In this document: positions 17,311 through 26,605 of the stretch, piece after piece
Position numbering within the stretch: position 1 is the stretch's first letter
Layout of the letters: each line of letters starts with the position of its first letter
The notes under the pieces: generated by a model
Databases searched by the model: none
Told to the model about the DNA's origin: nothing
Seen by the model: only the letters and a program-made list of their open reading frames with translations
Assembly (NCBI GenBank): GCA_913056235.1
Contig: CAJXMW010000006.1
Coordinates: 85,416 to 149,415, forward strand
DNA length: 64,000 nt
Direction of reading: 5' to 3'
Origin: an uncultured Fodinibius sp.
Lineage (GTDB): Bacteria; Bacteroidota; Rhodothermia; Balneolales; Balneolaceae
Position numbers and translations under genes: made by a program

Positions 17311-19908
17311 CTACTTGGTAAGCGAGTTGAACACACGTTTTAAAAACGGAAAAAGCCGTGAGGGTTTGGCATCTCGTTCTCGGTTTTGATGACCTATTTC
17401 ATAAGCCAATCGCCACTGTTTTAACAGCACTTTCTGAGCATCCCAAAAGGAATAGCGGGCATCATAAATATTTGTTGACTCAGACGTTACGCCATTGGCC
17501 TCAATTACTTTTAAGTCCTTTCCCTCCTTCAGATGTTCGGCCGAAGGTGCCTTGATGTCAAAACGGCCAAAGTAGTAGCCTGAAACGGACTGGCACAGTT
17601 CGTCCATTTTCTTTCTCAATGGCTCAGAAATAAGCTCACTTCCATCTCTGAATATTGCTCCTCGAGCATGGGTGCCCAAGTCCACAATTTGCACCTCTTC
17701 GCCTTCTAGAGGTACGTCAAAAAGCCGTTCCTCGTTGTGATCCAAGTGATGCTTGGCCATATTCACAGCCCTGTCATCGCTAAGAATAAGTTCCTGAAGA
17801 GTACTCTCGCCGTCGCCCACCACCGTGAGAAGCTCTTTCTTAGTTATTGAAAATATATCGCCGTAAGAATCTTCGGGTTTTCGATAATAGAAGACCCCAA
17901 ATTCAATACCATCAATATATTCTTGAATGATGATATCCTGCTGAGAATTGGTAAAATAGTGCTCCATTTTTTGCTGGTTGCGAATAATCGAAACCCCCCG
18001 CCCTCGTTCACCAACATCCGGCTTGAGTGCAATGGGAAAAGACAGATCATATCGAGCCATAAACTTTTCTGCTTGCTCAAGCCTCTGTTGTTGATCCAGA
18101 GATGTAGGAATATGGTGATACTGGGCAACAGCCTTATCATCAAAAAGCTGCAGTATTTTGGTTTTAGATTCCCCTATAAAACCGCTGTCTGGGATCGCTG
18201 GATTAGTTGCGGTAAAAAGTGTAAGGCAACGGTACTTTATCCCCAGGTACAAGATATAGCAAAATACAGGGGCATAAAGTACCAATGGCGACCAATACTC
18301 CCACCGGGTAAGCTTACGATAACGGGACAATAACAATCGGCGTCCCTTATAGCTAAAAATGGGAATCACCAGCTTAATAATCATTGCTATAAATGCAAGC
18401 GCCCCTAGGAATACCCAGAGCGCATAATCTTTATAAATAGAGAAATATCGAATAAGTTCATTACCAAGCAGCTTCGAGATCCCCACCAACATTGGTGTCC
18501 AAACTACTGCAGCAATAAAAAAGTAAGATACAAACATCCAAAAGTTAGCCTTGATAATCCCGGCGCTAAAATAGGTGGGCATGCGGCTGCCAGGCAGAAA
18601 ACGGGTGACAAAGATGAGAGCCGGTCCCCTGGCATCAAACCAGTGGGCACTTCGTTCGAGATCCTTTTCGCTGATTAGCCATTTAAAGGGAGCTTTACCA
18701 ATGGCTGGCCGTCCCAAAAAACGTCCGGCCATATAGAGACCAATATCGCCTACAAAGATCCCAATAAAACAAGCCAGCGAAGCCGGCCAGAAGCCAATAA
18801 GGCCCCGTGCTGCCAGCAATCCCGCACCTATACACGTAAGATCTTCGCTGACAAAGGTAGCCAAAATGATGATCAGCATAATGATAATCAGCGAAAACCC
18901 CTTGAATTTGGCAAAATCGACATTTGAAAATGACTTTTGTGCCTCAGCTATACGTTCCTGAGATGCATTTTTGGCCGTAATGGCATTTTTTGATTCTACA
19001 TCCGTAATAAACTCATTGAATGCCTGCCCCACAGAGTCGCTATGCGTTTCAATGAGGTCATGATCGGCATCAAAGATCTTGAGCGTACTTTGGGGCACAA
19101 TGCGATGGTGTTCTTTAGCAGCAGCCAGTGGCACCAATGGATCCTCGTTGCCATGCAGAATCAGCATCGGTTTTGAATACTGCTTCAGATATGAACGTAT
19201 TGGACGTAGGTCCGACTCGTAGTGACTTTTGGCGTAAGATACATCAATATTGAGTGCATCCATTAGTCCAAAGTGAGGGACAGCATTATACAACAACCAA
19301 ACAGCGCCCAGCTCCACGCCATGGACAGCGTGATTGAGACGGTAGCTGCCCAAAAGCTCCAATTCCTGCACGCCGATGGAGGAAATTAAACTCAGCGATT
19401 GTACTTTAGCAGGATTTTTATGAGCCAGATAAATGGCGCTGGCTCCTCCCAGCCCATAACCAAGGACGTGAATATTGGACAGGTCAAGCTTATCTAGAAA
19501 CTGGTTAGTATAAACGGCCAAACTATTGAAAGAATAGTCCGGTAAGTCATCATCGGCTTCCCCCAATCCGGGCAAATAAGGCAGCAAAAGGCGATATTTC
19601 GAAGAGAGTTTGGGAATAAGCTGCCTAAATACTTCTGGTCCTTCTGGGCCGCCGGGAAGCAGTAGTACTACCGGTGGATCCGATTGCTCACCGGTATAGA
19701 ATTCCTGGTAACCAATCGTAATTTCTTGATCCAACTCGGTGTGATCATTACCAACAATTTGAACCTGAACCTGCTTTTCAGCTCCATCATTATTCTCTTG
19801 GCCGTTCCCAATGAGCCAAACTGTAAAGTGCGAAAGCGCAAGCAGAGCACCATAGACGAGGACAATTTTTTGCCACCTTTTTAAATCGTCTAGCAAATTA
19901 TCCCCCAT
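17311..19908 (-). CDS. Fusion: pseudo-alpha/beta-hydrolase + VTT (DedA) membrane domain + ATP-grasp ligase
   Basis: An 865-residue protein with three units. Residues 10-35 are a membrane anchor. Residues 60-305 are an alpha/beta hydrolase fold with an acid/His pair (GNEDPLVP near 256; DADHDL near 281-284), but the nucleophile elbow is GYGLG (150-154), Gly replacing Ser at 152. Residues about 340-515 are a DedA/VTT domain with the RFLPGSRMPTYFSAG motif, of the kind that moves lipids between leaflets. Residues about 590-830 are an ATP-grasp ligase (LKPDVGERGRGV, IIQEYIDGIEFGV, FGRFDIKAP, VIEANGVTSEST), a fold that joins a carboxylate to an amine. The gene overlaps plsC by 11 bp and is the last of an olsB-plsC-fusion operon, which suggests lipid tailoring with an amino acid. 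Confidence 0.8.
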   Translation of the reverse strand: MGDNLLDDLKRWQKIVLVYGALLALSHFTVWLIGNGQENNDGAEKQVQVQIVGNDHTELDQEITIGYQEFYTGEQSDPPVVLLLPGGPEGPEVFRQLIPKLSSKYRLLLPYLPGLGEADDDLPDYSFNSLAVYTNQFLDKLDLSNIHVLGYGLGGASAIYLAHKNPAKVQSLSLISSIGVQELELLGSYRLNHAVHGVELGAVWLLYNAVPHFGLMDALNIDVSYAKSHYESDLRPIRSYLKQYSKPMLILHGNEDPLVPLAAAKEHHRIVPQSTLKIFDADHDLIETHSDSVGQAFNEFITDVESKNAITAKNASQERIAEAQKSFSNVDFAKFKGFSLIIIMLIIILATFVSEDLTCIGAGLLAARGLIGFWPASLACFIGIFVGDIGLYMAGRFLGRPAIGKAPFKWLISEKDLERSAHWFDARGPALIFVTRFLPGSRMPTYFSAGIIKANFWMFVSYFFIAAVVWTPMLVGISKLLGNELIRYFSIYKDYALWVFLGALAFIAMIIKLVIPIFSYKGRRLLLSRYRKLTRWEYWSPLVLYAPVFCYILYLGIKYRCLTLFTATNPAIPDSGFIGESKTKILQLFDDKAVAQYHHIPTSLDQQQRLEQAEKFMARYDLSFPIALKPDVGERGRGVSIIRNQQKMEHYFTNSQQDIIIQEYIDGIEFGVFYYRKPEDSYGDIFSITKKELLTVVGDGESTLQELILSDDRAVNMAKHHLDHNEERLFDVPLEGEEVQIVDLGTHARGAIFRDGSELISEPLRKKMDELCQSVSGYYFGRFDIKAPSAEHLKEGKDLKVIEANGVTSESTNIYDARYSFWDAQKVLLKQWRLAYEIGHQNRERDAKPSRLFPFLKRVFNSLTK

Positions 19909-20701
19909 CAGTATATTTTTGAGGTTCCTGTTCTTTTCCTACGACAGGCAAAAAATCATCTGCTACGCGTTTTTGTAATAACTCTGCCAATTTTTTTCGG
20001 TCGTTTTGGCAAACAGTATTGTCACCAAATGTGATATGCACCTCAAAACCGGGCATCTTAAGAAGCTCCCAGAAGTGGGAAAAGAACGGCATATCGCCCC
20101 ACCAGCAAATATTTAGATGTGCCGGCCAGCGGGAGTTGGACGAACGATAACTGAGGGTGGCATAATGTACAGGCATTTGACTAGTAGCGGGATATTTCAG
20201 CAATGGAGCATTGAATGACTTCACCTGTTCTCCCTTGGTACTAGTCCCTTCTGGAAATAGAATAACCCCTTGGACATCGGATATTGTTTGAAAAATTTTT
20301 TGATTCATTCGAACGGTATCAAGTATGTTTTCCCGATCAATAAACAAGACGCCCAAAATTTGAGTGGCCCATCCAAAAAACGGCCATGATTGCACTTCAC
20401 TTTTAGCCACAAACGTGGCATTGAGATATTTCCAAAGGGGAATTACATCGATATAACTAAGATGGTTGGATACCAGAAAAAACGGAGGGGTCGGCGGCGT
20501 ACCTTTTTTATTAATCGTAAGTCCAATGAGTTTTGCGGTGAGGGTAGCCCAAAGCCCAATTGTGACATTTTTCAAACGAATAGCTGCCGTCGAACTTACC
20601 AATCCAACCGTTAGCTTGCCGGCAGCCACCGTCAATACGGTAAACAACGACAGCATAAGAAACATAACAAGCCGAATGGATGCACGCAGTATTAAAAACA
20701 T
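19898..20701 (-). CDS. 1-acyl-glycerol-3-phosphate-type acyltransferase (PlsC family, OlsA-like context)
   Basis: A 267-residue PlsC-family enzyme. Two hydrophobic segments lie at the N-terminus. The catalytic HX4D motif is NHLSYID (79-85), and the second motif is FPEGT (149-153). These enzymes acylate a lysophospholipid or lyso-aminolipid at the membrane. The gene lies 19 bp after the OlsB-like gene and overlaps the fusion gene, so an OlsA role (second acylation of lyso-ornithine lipid) fits the context better than housekeeping phosphatidic acid synthesis. A separate PlsC gene occurs elsewhere in this window (49149-49907). Confidence 0.86.
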   Translation of the reverse strand: MFLILRASIRLVMFLMLSLFTVLTVAAGKLTVGLVSSTAAIRLKNVTIGLWATLTAKLIGLTINKKGTPPTPPFFLVSNHLSYIDVIPLWKYLNATFVAKSEVQSWPFFGWATQILGVLFIDRENILDTVRMNQKIFQTISDVQGVILFPEGTSTKGEQVKSFNAPLLKYPATSQMPVHYATLSYRSSNSRWPAHLNICWWGDMPFFSHFWELLKMPGFEVHITFGDNTVCQNDRKKLAELLQKRVADDFLPVVGKEQEPQKYTDGG

Positions 20702-20720
20702 AGCTCTAAGATAGGGATCC

Positions 20721-21482
20721 TTACTTTAAAAAAAGAGCTTTTGAACGTTCATCCATGGTTTGTATATCAACAATGATTAAGAAGTCAATGGTTTTAAAGT
20801 CGGTGTCGAGTGCCGGTTTAGAAAGCACTTTGGCATCCAAGTCGAGATAGAGACAAAATAACTGGGGCAGTGACACCTCTTTCCAAGCGTTTTCGTCACG
20901 ATCCGTTTCAGGACAGTTGAATTCAACTTTGGTATCAATATAATAGCTTTCATGCATATGTCCGTTTTGCTGCAGGTAATCCATCACGATCCATCCCTCC
21001 TTGGGATCCGTACTAGCAATCGAGCAACATCCAAACAAATATCGACAGGAATTTAACTTCATGTACTGGGCAATACCGCGCCACAATAAATATAGTACGC
21101 GTCCATTACGGTGTTCTTTTTCGATGCAGGCACGCCCCACTTCTACCGACTCATCAAGGATATTCGTGGAAAGTGAAGACAAGTCAAATTCATCACTGGT
21201 ATAAAAACCGTGATGGTTGGCGGCCTTCGAATATGTCTGCATGCGATAAGTTCCAATCACCGTGTTACTTTCACGTTCTACCACAAGTAAATGGTCGCAT
21301 TGTGCATCATACTTGTCGGTATCTAGTTTATTTTTGTGAGATTCCTCTAGCCCCTCTCCTAATTCGAGGTTAAAAACGCGATAACGTAGTGATTGAGCAG
21401 CACGTAAATCCTCCTCAGATTCTGCAAAACGTACATTATACCTATTGCTGGATGCAAGTTGAGATGGCAAATCTTTGTCCAC
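20721..21482 (-). CDS. OlsB-like N-acyltransferase (GNAT fold)
   Basis: A 253-residue protein of the acyl-homoserine-lactone/ornithine acyl-ACP acyltransferase type. It shows LRYRVFNLELGEG (32-44), DTDKYDAQCDHLLVVE (54-69), VIGTYRM (75-81) and ESVEVGRACI (111-120), the usual hallmarks of this family. OlsB moves a 3-hydroxyacyl chain from acyl-ACP to the amino group of ornithine, giving lyso-ornithine lipid; some members use other amines. Together with the downstream PlsC this would yield an aminolipid. It is the first gene of the operon. The amine cannot be read from sequence. Confidence 0.78.
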   Translation of the reverse strand: MDKDLPSQLASSNRYNVRFAESEEDLRAAQSLRYRVFNLELGEGLEESHKNKLDTDKYDAQCDHLLVVERESNTVIGTYRMQTYSKAANHHGFYTSDEFDLSSLSTNILDESVEVGRACIEKEHRNGRVLYLLWRGIAQYMKLNSCRYLFGCCSIASTDPKEGWIVMDYLQQNGHMHESYYIDTKVEFNCPETDRDENAWKEVSLPQLFCLYLDLDAKVLSKPALDTDFKTIDFLIIVDIQTMDERSKALFLK

Positions 21483-21643
21483 GAAACTTAGATTAATTTA
21501 TATTTGAACAGGGACAAGAATAGGAAAGAAATAGCAAAAATGAATCATTAAATTGTAAGCAAAAGATAAAAATATTTATAGTCCCATAGCTGTCAATAGC
21601 CGTTGTGGACTAAATAAGGAGGGATTAATTCAAAACCAAATAT

Positions 21644-21979
21644 TCAGCTATGCTCGGCAATCCAGCGCTTGAGCGCCAAACTCACCAATGATGAATAAAA
21701 CATATCCTTTTCCCCGGCAATAGTTTTGACCCTGTCAATCAAATCTACTTCTAAGTTATAGCTGACAATTTTTTTCTTGGATTTTTCTTGTTTATTGGAA
21801 GGATCTTCCTCTGCTTGTTCTTGGCTGTCATTATTAACGACCTGTTCCTCCGAGGACGTTGAATTCCTATCTTTATGCTTCTTTGATTTTGAGACTCCTA
21901 AATCAGGGATAAATCCCATTGAACTATCATCCGATTTGAAACCTATAGGGCTGCTGCCCAGACTTCTCTTTTTTGACAT
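21644..21979 (-). CDS. ParA-partner ribbon-helix-helix-like protein
   Basis: A 111-residue protein. An unstructured, charged N-terminal tail (residues 1-65, rich in Ser, Lys, Glu, Gln) precedes a C-terminal module KIVSYNLEVDLIDRVKTIAG, ending LALKRWIAEHS. This strand-helix-helix layout fits a ribbon-helix-helix DNA-binding protein, the ParG-like partner of ParA. The gene lies 30 bp after parA on the same strand. Basic tails like this can contact ParA and stimulate its ATPase. It is a small orphan partner rather than a ParB with a helix-turn-helix. Confidence 0.6.
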   Translation of the reverse strand: MSKKRSLGSSPIGFKSDDSSMGFIPDLGVSKSKKHKDRNSTSSEEQVVNNDSQEQAEEDPSNKQEKSKKKIVSYNLEVDLIDRVKTIAGEKDMFYSSLVSLALKRWIAEHS

Positions 21980-22009
21980 AATGTACTGATCCCTTTTGAA
22001 TTGCGAAGC

Positions 22010-22765
22010 TTATCCCTGGCCATTTTTAATCTCTTGAGCCAGTGCATCATAGTCTTCGGCCCCATAACTGTCAGGGGCATATTCAAAAATAGTCTTGTGA
22101 TGGCTCGGAGCTTCTGCCAACGCTACATTATCTCGGATAAGAGTATCAAACACTTTATTGCCAAAATAATCTTTGATATGATCCACGACCTCGTTGTTCA
22201 AATTTTTTCGGCCGTCGAACAGCGTACAAATAATGCCCGTAATTTCAATCTCTGGGTTCAGTCGCTCTTTTACCACCTGTATAACATCCATCAGTTTTGA
22301 CAAACCGTGTAAAGCCAAATATTCTGACTGTAACACAATAAATATCTCATTCACAGCCGTAAAAGCATTCAGGGTCAACAACCCGAGATTGGGTGGGCAA
22401 TCAATAAGGATGTAGTCATATTTCTCATAGAATCCATTGAGCGAATTTTTTAGGATGGTCTCGCGGGCCGGTTCATTGGCGAACTCCATCTCAGCTCCGG
22501 ATAAATCGATTGAGGAAGGCATGATATCGAATCCGTTATGACTGATAATCGCCTCTTCAGGATCTACCCTGCCCTTCAAAACATCATAAATACTATTGTC
22601 TAACCGATTAGAACTCTTTCTCAGCGAGTATGTTAGGTTAGCTTGAGGATCCAAATCCACCATCAACACCTTGTTACCCTGGCGACAAAGCCCAGCTCCA
22701 ACATTTACTGTTGACGTTGTTTTCCCTACTCCACCTTTTTGATTTGTAAAAGCTATCGTTTTCAT
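22010..22765 (-). CDS. parA: ParA family ATPase
   Basis: A 251-residue ParA. The deviant Walker A is KGGVGKTTS (residues 10-18), with the signature Lys early in the motif. Later comes VDLDPQANLTY and a Walker-B-like IDCPPNLGLLT. No N-terminal DNA-binding domain, so it is of the type Ib/ParA-Soj size class. ParA ATPases form gradients on nucleoid DNA and move cargo such as plasmids or protein assemblies. The adjacent RHH-like gene suggests a partition cassette. Being apart from any replication or parB gene, it may be a relic of an integrated replicon or have another cargo. Confidence 0.85.
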   Translation of the reverse strand: MKTIAFTNQKGGVGKTTSTVNVGAGLCRQGNKVLMVDLDPQANLTYSLRKSSNRLDNSIYDVLKGRVDPEEAIISHNGFDIMPSSIDLSGAEMEFANEPARETILKNSLNGFYEKYDYILIDCPPNLGLLTLNAFTAVNEIFIVLQSEYLALHGLSKLMDVIQVVKERLNPEIEITGIICTLFDGRKNLNNEVVDHIKDYFGNKVFDTLIRDNVALAEAPSHHKTIFEYAPDSYGAEDYDALAQEIKNGQG

Positions 22766-22822
22766 AATTTATTGCCGTTTTGCACTTCCCGAACTCCAAT
22801 TTTAGTTACTATCCAAGGATAA

Positions 22823-22847
22823 GTCCCTCTTTAGTTATATAGAGGAC
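22823..22847. promoter_or_regulatory. Imperfect inverted repeat upstream of parA
   Basis: GTCCCTCT (22823-22830) and AGAGGAC (22841-22847) are imperfect inverted copies, 58 bp before the parA start. It could be an autoregulatory operator for the RHH-like protein. The arms are short, so this is weak. Confidence 0.3.
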
Positions 22848-23036
22848 TCACAAAGGGCTTTGTTACAACTTTTATTAAAATTTTTTAATAATTAATAAAA
22901 TCAGCTTAGCCCTACTTAAACGTCGATAGAAATGCCAATTACCATCCAAGAATTATTAATCATAGTAACCAATTACGCCCGATAAGAAACCTAACTGTGC
23001 GTATATTGTTAAGAAGCTGAATTCCTGGAGAGCGTT

Positions 23037-23186
23037 TTAGAAGTTTGGAAAGAAATACTCGACCAGGAATTGTACACCAAATATCACTGCAATTAATCCA
23101 GCAGCAAGTATTAACACTGCAATAGCGATTGTTTGTCCTTCTGATAAGCCTTTTTTAGACGAACTTTCTTTATTTTGTTTAGCCAT
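23037..23186 (-). CDS. Small single-span membrane protein
   Basis: A 49-residue protein: MAKQNKESSSKKGLSEGQTI, then a hydrophobic helix (AIAVLILAAGLIAVIFGVQF), then LVEYFFPNF, with TAA at 23037-23039. It is a short hydrophilic basic head plus one membrane span. No family recognised. It is about 270 bp upstream of parA on the same strand. The start at 23186 is the only ATG. Confidence 0.55.
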   Translation of the reverse strand: MAKQNKESSSKKGLSEGQTIAIAVLILAAGLIAVIFGVQFLVEYFFPNF

Positions 23187-23336
23187 AATAATGCTCTCTT
23201 TATTCGAGTCTAAATCAATCTATCTGTTGGCCATCTTATTTGCAAATGACTGTTTGCTTTAATTCATCTATCCCCTTCCGTTGGGCCAATTTTTCCTTAT
23301 TATTGAACTTAATAAACAGGACTGAACTATTTGCTT

Positions 23337-23837
23337 ATGACTGAAACGGTAACTATACAGGAACAACGGCACACCTTTTGGAAAAGCTCAGCCATCACTT
23401 CGGCAGTGCTCTGCGTGATATTATTTCTTGTATTTTGGAATACTAACGATCCCTTCTGGACAGGTATCTTTCGATTGGGCGCTTTTATCTTTTTTGCCAG
23501 CGCAGTACTCAGTTATTTAAAAATCATGGATGGGCCATTAGAAGTAACCTTAAACTCAACAGACGATTTACTGCTGGTATCTTACAAAAAACAAGGAGAA
23601 ACCATTCAAGAGGAAGAGTTTAAGCGACACACCATTAAACAGATTAACCCAACCGGCAACGGCAAGAACCCGTTGATTTCCTATCTACAGCCAGGCTCAG
23701 CGGCATTTGAAGTAAATTTCACTGATACTAATCGTGACCTTTTTTTGTTTCAATTCGGAGGACGTCCCCTCTATTTCGACAAGCCATCCCAGCAGAAAGT
23801 TATTGATTTCTTGGAAACCGAGGATATTGACATCTAA
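23337..23837 (+). CDS. Two-span membrane protein of unknown function
   Basis: About 166 residues from ATG 23337; a TTG at 23331 gives a slightly longer form. Two helices (about residues 17-34 and 39-59) are followed by a soluble domain with a beta-rich pattern (LEVTLNSTDDLLLVSY). No recognised family. It converges with the M28 peptidase gene, 6 bp apart, so its 3' end is close to that gene's stop codon. Confidence 0.5.
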   Translation: MTETVTIQEQRHTFWKSSAITSAVLCVILFLVFWNTNDPFWTGIFRLGAFIFFASAVLSYLKIMDGPLEVTLNSTDDLLLVSYKKQGETIQEEEFKRHTIKQINPTGNGKNPLISYLQPGSAAFEVNFTDTNRDLFLFQFGGRPLYFDKPSQQKVIDFLETEDIDI

Positions 23838-23843
23838 TCTTGA

Positions 23844-25229
23844 TTAAAATCTCAAAGGTCTGGGATACACCGCCGGGCTCTTGTAGTTAAACTCATCTAC
23901 AGAGCGCACGCCAAATATATAGTTATCCTTAGAAACACCCTTGATGGTATACTGGGTCGTATCTCCTACAAACTCAGACTCTTGCCAGTACGGATTATGC
24001 GTTTGACGCCAAACAACTTCATATCCTTTCAAATCCGGTTCACTGTTAGCCCGCCATTGCAAAGTTGTATTATTTTCTAGCTCCTGTACCTGGATACCTA
24101 CCTCTTGCGGCCTGGCAGGTGCATTAGCCAGCGATGTTAAAGCGAAGGCATTAAGCCGAGTCACTTTGGCCACATAATCGTAATCCACAAAACGCGGTAA
24201 ATCGCCATACTGCACACCGTCTTCTTTACGTACATCCTGATGCTGGCGCTCATAGTACTCGTGCGGCTCGCTGATCCGTACCGCCGGATAACCCTGTTCC
24301 AGGAACGCTGAATGATCACCGCTGCGCAGGTAGCGATCCCGCCGATAAATCATATTTACCTGAAGATCTTGCATGTTCTGCTCAGCTATTCGGTAAAAAT
24401 AGCGACCAAGTTGACGACTGGGCGTATCGTTTTCCCCTCCGGTATATAGCAACATCCGATGGTAATCAGTAAGCTTAATACCGGGAGGTAAGCCCTGGGC
24501 AAATACGCGTACCTCATCGTCATGCACCGACCCATCTGTACTTTTGATGGTATTACCAATAATATCGTTGGTGATCATGGCCGAAATATTAATATTTCGG
24601 CGTTTGGCCATTTCAGCATAGTGTTTCGCTCCAAGCAATCCCTGCTCCTCTCCGGCAAAAGCGACAAATACAATAGTCGCATCGAATTCATACTTCGACA
24701 TCACGCGAGCCAACTCCATTACTGCTGCCGTGCCCGAAGCATCGTCATTGGCGCCCGGTGCATAGCTGGTATCATCCATAATATCAGACACACGGGAATC
24801 GTAATGGCCGCTTACCACATAGGTACGATCTTTACTCTCGAGCTGAGTACCCGGCAGAACCGCCATCACATTCACGATTTCAGTAGGTTCATCAATACGT
24901 GGGTTATCCCGCTCTACATATTGGTCATATTTCACCTTCAATCGGTTGTTAGAGGCTTTGCGATATCGTTGAAAGGTGTCATATATCCATTGTCGGGCAG
25001 CACCTATGCCAATCGAGTCACTGCTGGTATCTGACGTTGTATGCCGGGTGTGAAAGTTGGCCAACGTTTTAATATTGGCCTCTATGGAATCAACCGAAAT
25101 ATCCTGCTTGATTTGTGATATTTGGGACATCCGTTGTTGTGAAGATTCGGATCGCTCCGATTGACATCCAGCGCTTAACGCTAAAAAGATCCCTAAAAAA
25201 TAAATGGTATATGATTTTAGTGTGCCCAT
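23844..25229 (-). CDS. M28-family zinc peptidase, lipoprotein
   Basis: A 461-residue secreted lipoprotein (lipobox Cys at 22, LSAGC). The catalytic domain covers about 40-370. Metal-ligand motifs: GHYDSR (H142), GANDDASG (D162 bridging), AGEEQG (catalytic Glu and ligand Glu near 194-195), followed by later Asp and His ligands (AMITNDIIG, SGDHSAFLEQGYP). A fibronectin-type-III-like domain follows to the end. Such enzymes are periplasmic or surface di-zinc aminopeptidases that remove amino acids from peptides. It is divergently transcribed from the M19 dipeptidase, and the pair suggests peptide scavenging. Confidence 0.9.
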   Translation of the reverse strand: MGTLKSYTIYFLGIFLALSAGCQSERSESSQQRMSQISQIKQDISVDSIEANIKTLANFHTRHTTSDTSSDSIGIGAARQWIYDTFQRYRKASNNRLKVKYDQYVERDNPRIDEPTEIVNVMAVLPGTQLESKDRTYVVSGHYDSRVSDIMDDTSYAPGANDDASGTAAVMELARVMSKYEFDATIVFVAFAGEEQGLLGAKHYAEMAKRRNINISAMITNDIIGNTIKSTDGSVHDDEVRVFAQGLPPGIKLTDYHRMLLYTGGENDTPSRQLGRYFYRIAEQNMQDLQVNMIYRRDRYLRSGDHSAFLEQGYPAVRISEPHEYYERQHQDVRKEDGVQYGDLPRFVDYDYVAKVTRLNAFALTSLANAPARPQEVGIQVQELENNTTLQWRANSEPDLKGYEVVWRQTHNPYWQESEFVGDTTQYTIKGVSKDNYIFGVRSVDEFNYKSPAVYPRPLRF

Positions 25230-25371
25230 AAATTTCTAAGCAATTTCCTAAAGAAGTTTTGAGATAGGATAAAAGTCTGAGCAATCAAATGATGTTAAAT
25301 GTTATTTCAGATTTGCAAAGATTTATTATTTCAACAACATTTCCTGAAACCTTCAATACAACAAATTTCAG

Positions 25372-26589
25372 ATGACATTTATTAAGCAATTAAGCTTTTT
25401 CTGTTTTTCACTATTTATACTAGCCAGCTGTTCTTCCCAGGAAACCAATGAGCAGCGGGCACAGGAACTTGCTCAGCAGTTCATAATTGTTGATGGTCAT
25501 ATTGATGTGCCCTATCGCCTGAACCACCATTGGGAGGATATTTCGCAATCAGCTCCCGGTGGAAATTTCGACTATCCCCGTGCCCAAGAAGGCGGACTCG
25601 ATGCACCGTTTATGTCTATATATGTGCCCGTTAAATATCAAGAAACAGGGGGAGCCAGAGCTGCAGCGGATAGTTTAATTACCATGGTCAAGGGTATTGT
25701 TTCCGATCATCCCGATAAATTTGCCATTGCCACAACTCCGCAAGAGATCAAGACGCAATTTCAGGAGGGATTGATTTCTCTGCCGATGGGCATTGAAAAT
25801 GGAGCGCCCATCGAGGAACTGTCCACGGTAAAGTACTTTTACGACCAAGGAGTGCGGTATATAACCTTAGCTCATGCGAAAGATAACCGACTCAGCGACT
25901 CATCATACGACACCACAGCAGATACGCACGACGGCCTGAGTAAATTTGGTAAAAATGTAGTTCAGGAGATGAATCGGGTAGGCATTATGGTGGATGTATC
26001 TCACATCACCGACAAAGCTTTTTATGATGTGATGGATGCCACTGAAGCCCCGGTTGTAGCTACTCACTCCTCTTGCCGTCACTTCACCCCTGGTTTTGAG
26101 CGAAACATGAGTGATGAGCTGATCAAGCGGCTGGCAAAGAACGAAGGCGTCATCATGATTAACTTTGGTTCCACATTCCTCGACAGCACCTCGGCCAACA
26201 GTTCTGAACAGGTGCGGCAAGAAATCAGTGCTAAAATTGAGGAGAAAGGCCTCGATCCCTCCAGCGAGAAGGCCGAAGAATTTCGGGAAACGTATTTCCA
26301 GGAAAACTTCAAGTTTAGTACCGTCGAAAGAGTTGCTGACCATATTGATCGCGTCGTTGATCTGGTGGGCGTAAAACATGTAGGGCTGGGATCTGACTAT
26401 GACGGCGTAGGTCCTACCCTGCCTGAAGGGCTAAAAGATGTATCGGAATATCCCAACTTAATTGCTGAGCTCCTGGAACGCGGTTATACGGAGGAAGAAA
26501 TCCAAAAAATATGTTCTGGCAATATTTTCCGCGTTTGGAATGAAGTCATTGAGGTGGCAAATAATATGCAATCGACGACTTCCAATTAA
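25372..26589 (+). CDS. Membrane dipeptidase (M19 family), lipoprotein
   Basis: A 405-residue renal-dipeptidase-family enzyme with lipobox LASC (Cys at 20). Metal ligands include the HxD in VDGHIDVPYR (43-45), Glu in MGIENG (near 144), and the His pairs in DVSHIT and ATHSSCRH. GLGSDYDGVG is the typical late loop. Such enzymes hydrolyse dipeptides, often with a D-residue at the C-terminal position, on the outer side of the membrane. The gene is divergent from the M28 peptidase, with 142 bp between starts for the two promoters. A terminator follows. Confidence 0.92.
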   Translation: MTFIKQLSFFCFSLFILASCSSQETNEQRAQELAQQFIIVDGHIDVPYRLNHHWEDISQSAPGGNFDYPRAQEGGLDAPFMSIYVPVKYQETGGARAAADSLITMVKGIVSDHPDKFAIATTPQEIKTQFQEGLISLPMGIENGAPIEELSTVKYFYDQGVRYITLAHAKDNRLSDSSYDTTADTHDGLSKFGKNVVQEMNRVGIMVDVSHITDKAFYDVMDATEAPVVATHSSCRHFTPGFERNMSDELIKRLAKNEGVIMINFGSTFLDSTSANSSEQVRQEISAKIEEKGLDPSSEKAEEFRETYFQENFKFSTVERVADHIDRVVDLVGVKHVGLGSDYDGVGPTLPEGLKDVSEYPNLIAELLERGYTEEEIQKICSGNIFRVWNEVIEVANNMQSTTSN

Positions 26590-26605
26590 CAAAAAAACTT
26601 AAACT

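Noticed and set aside
22010..22765. Plasmid partition indicating that the window is a plasmid
   Set aside because: The surrounding genes are chromosomal in type (RecBCD, pilus, pyrophosphatase) and no replication gene is present.
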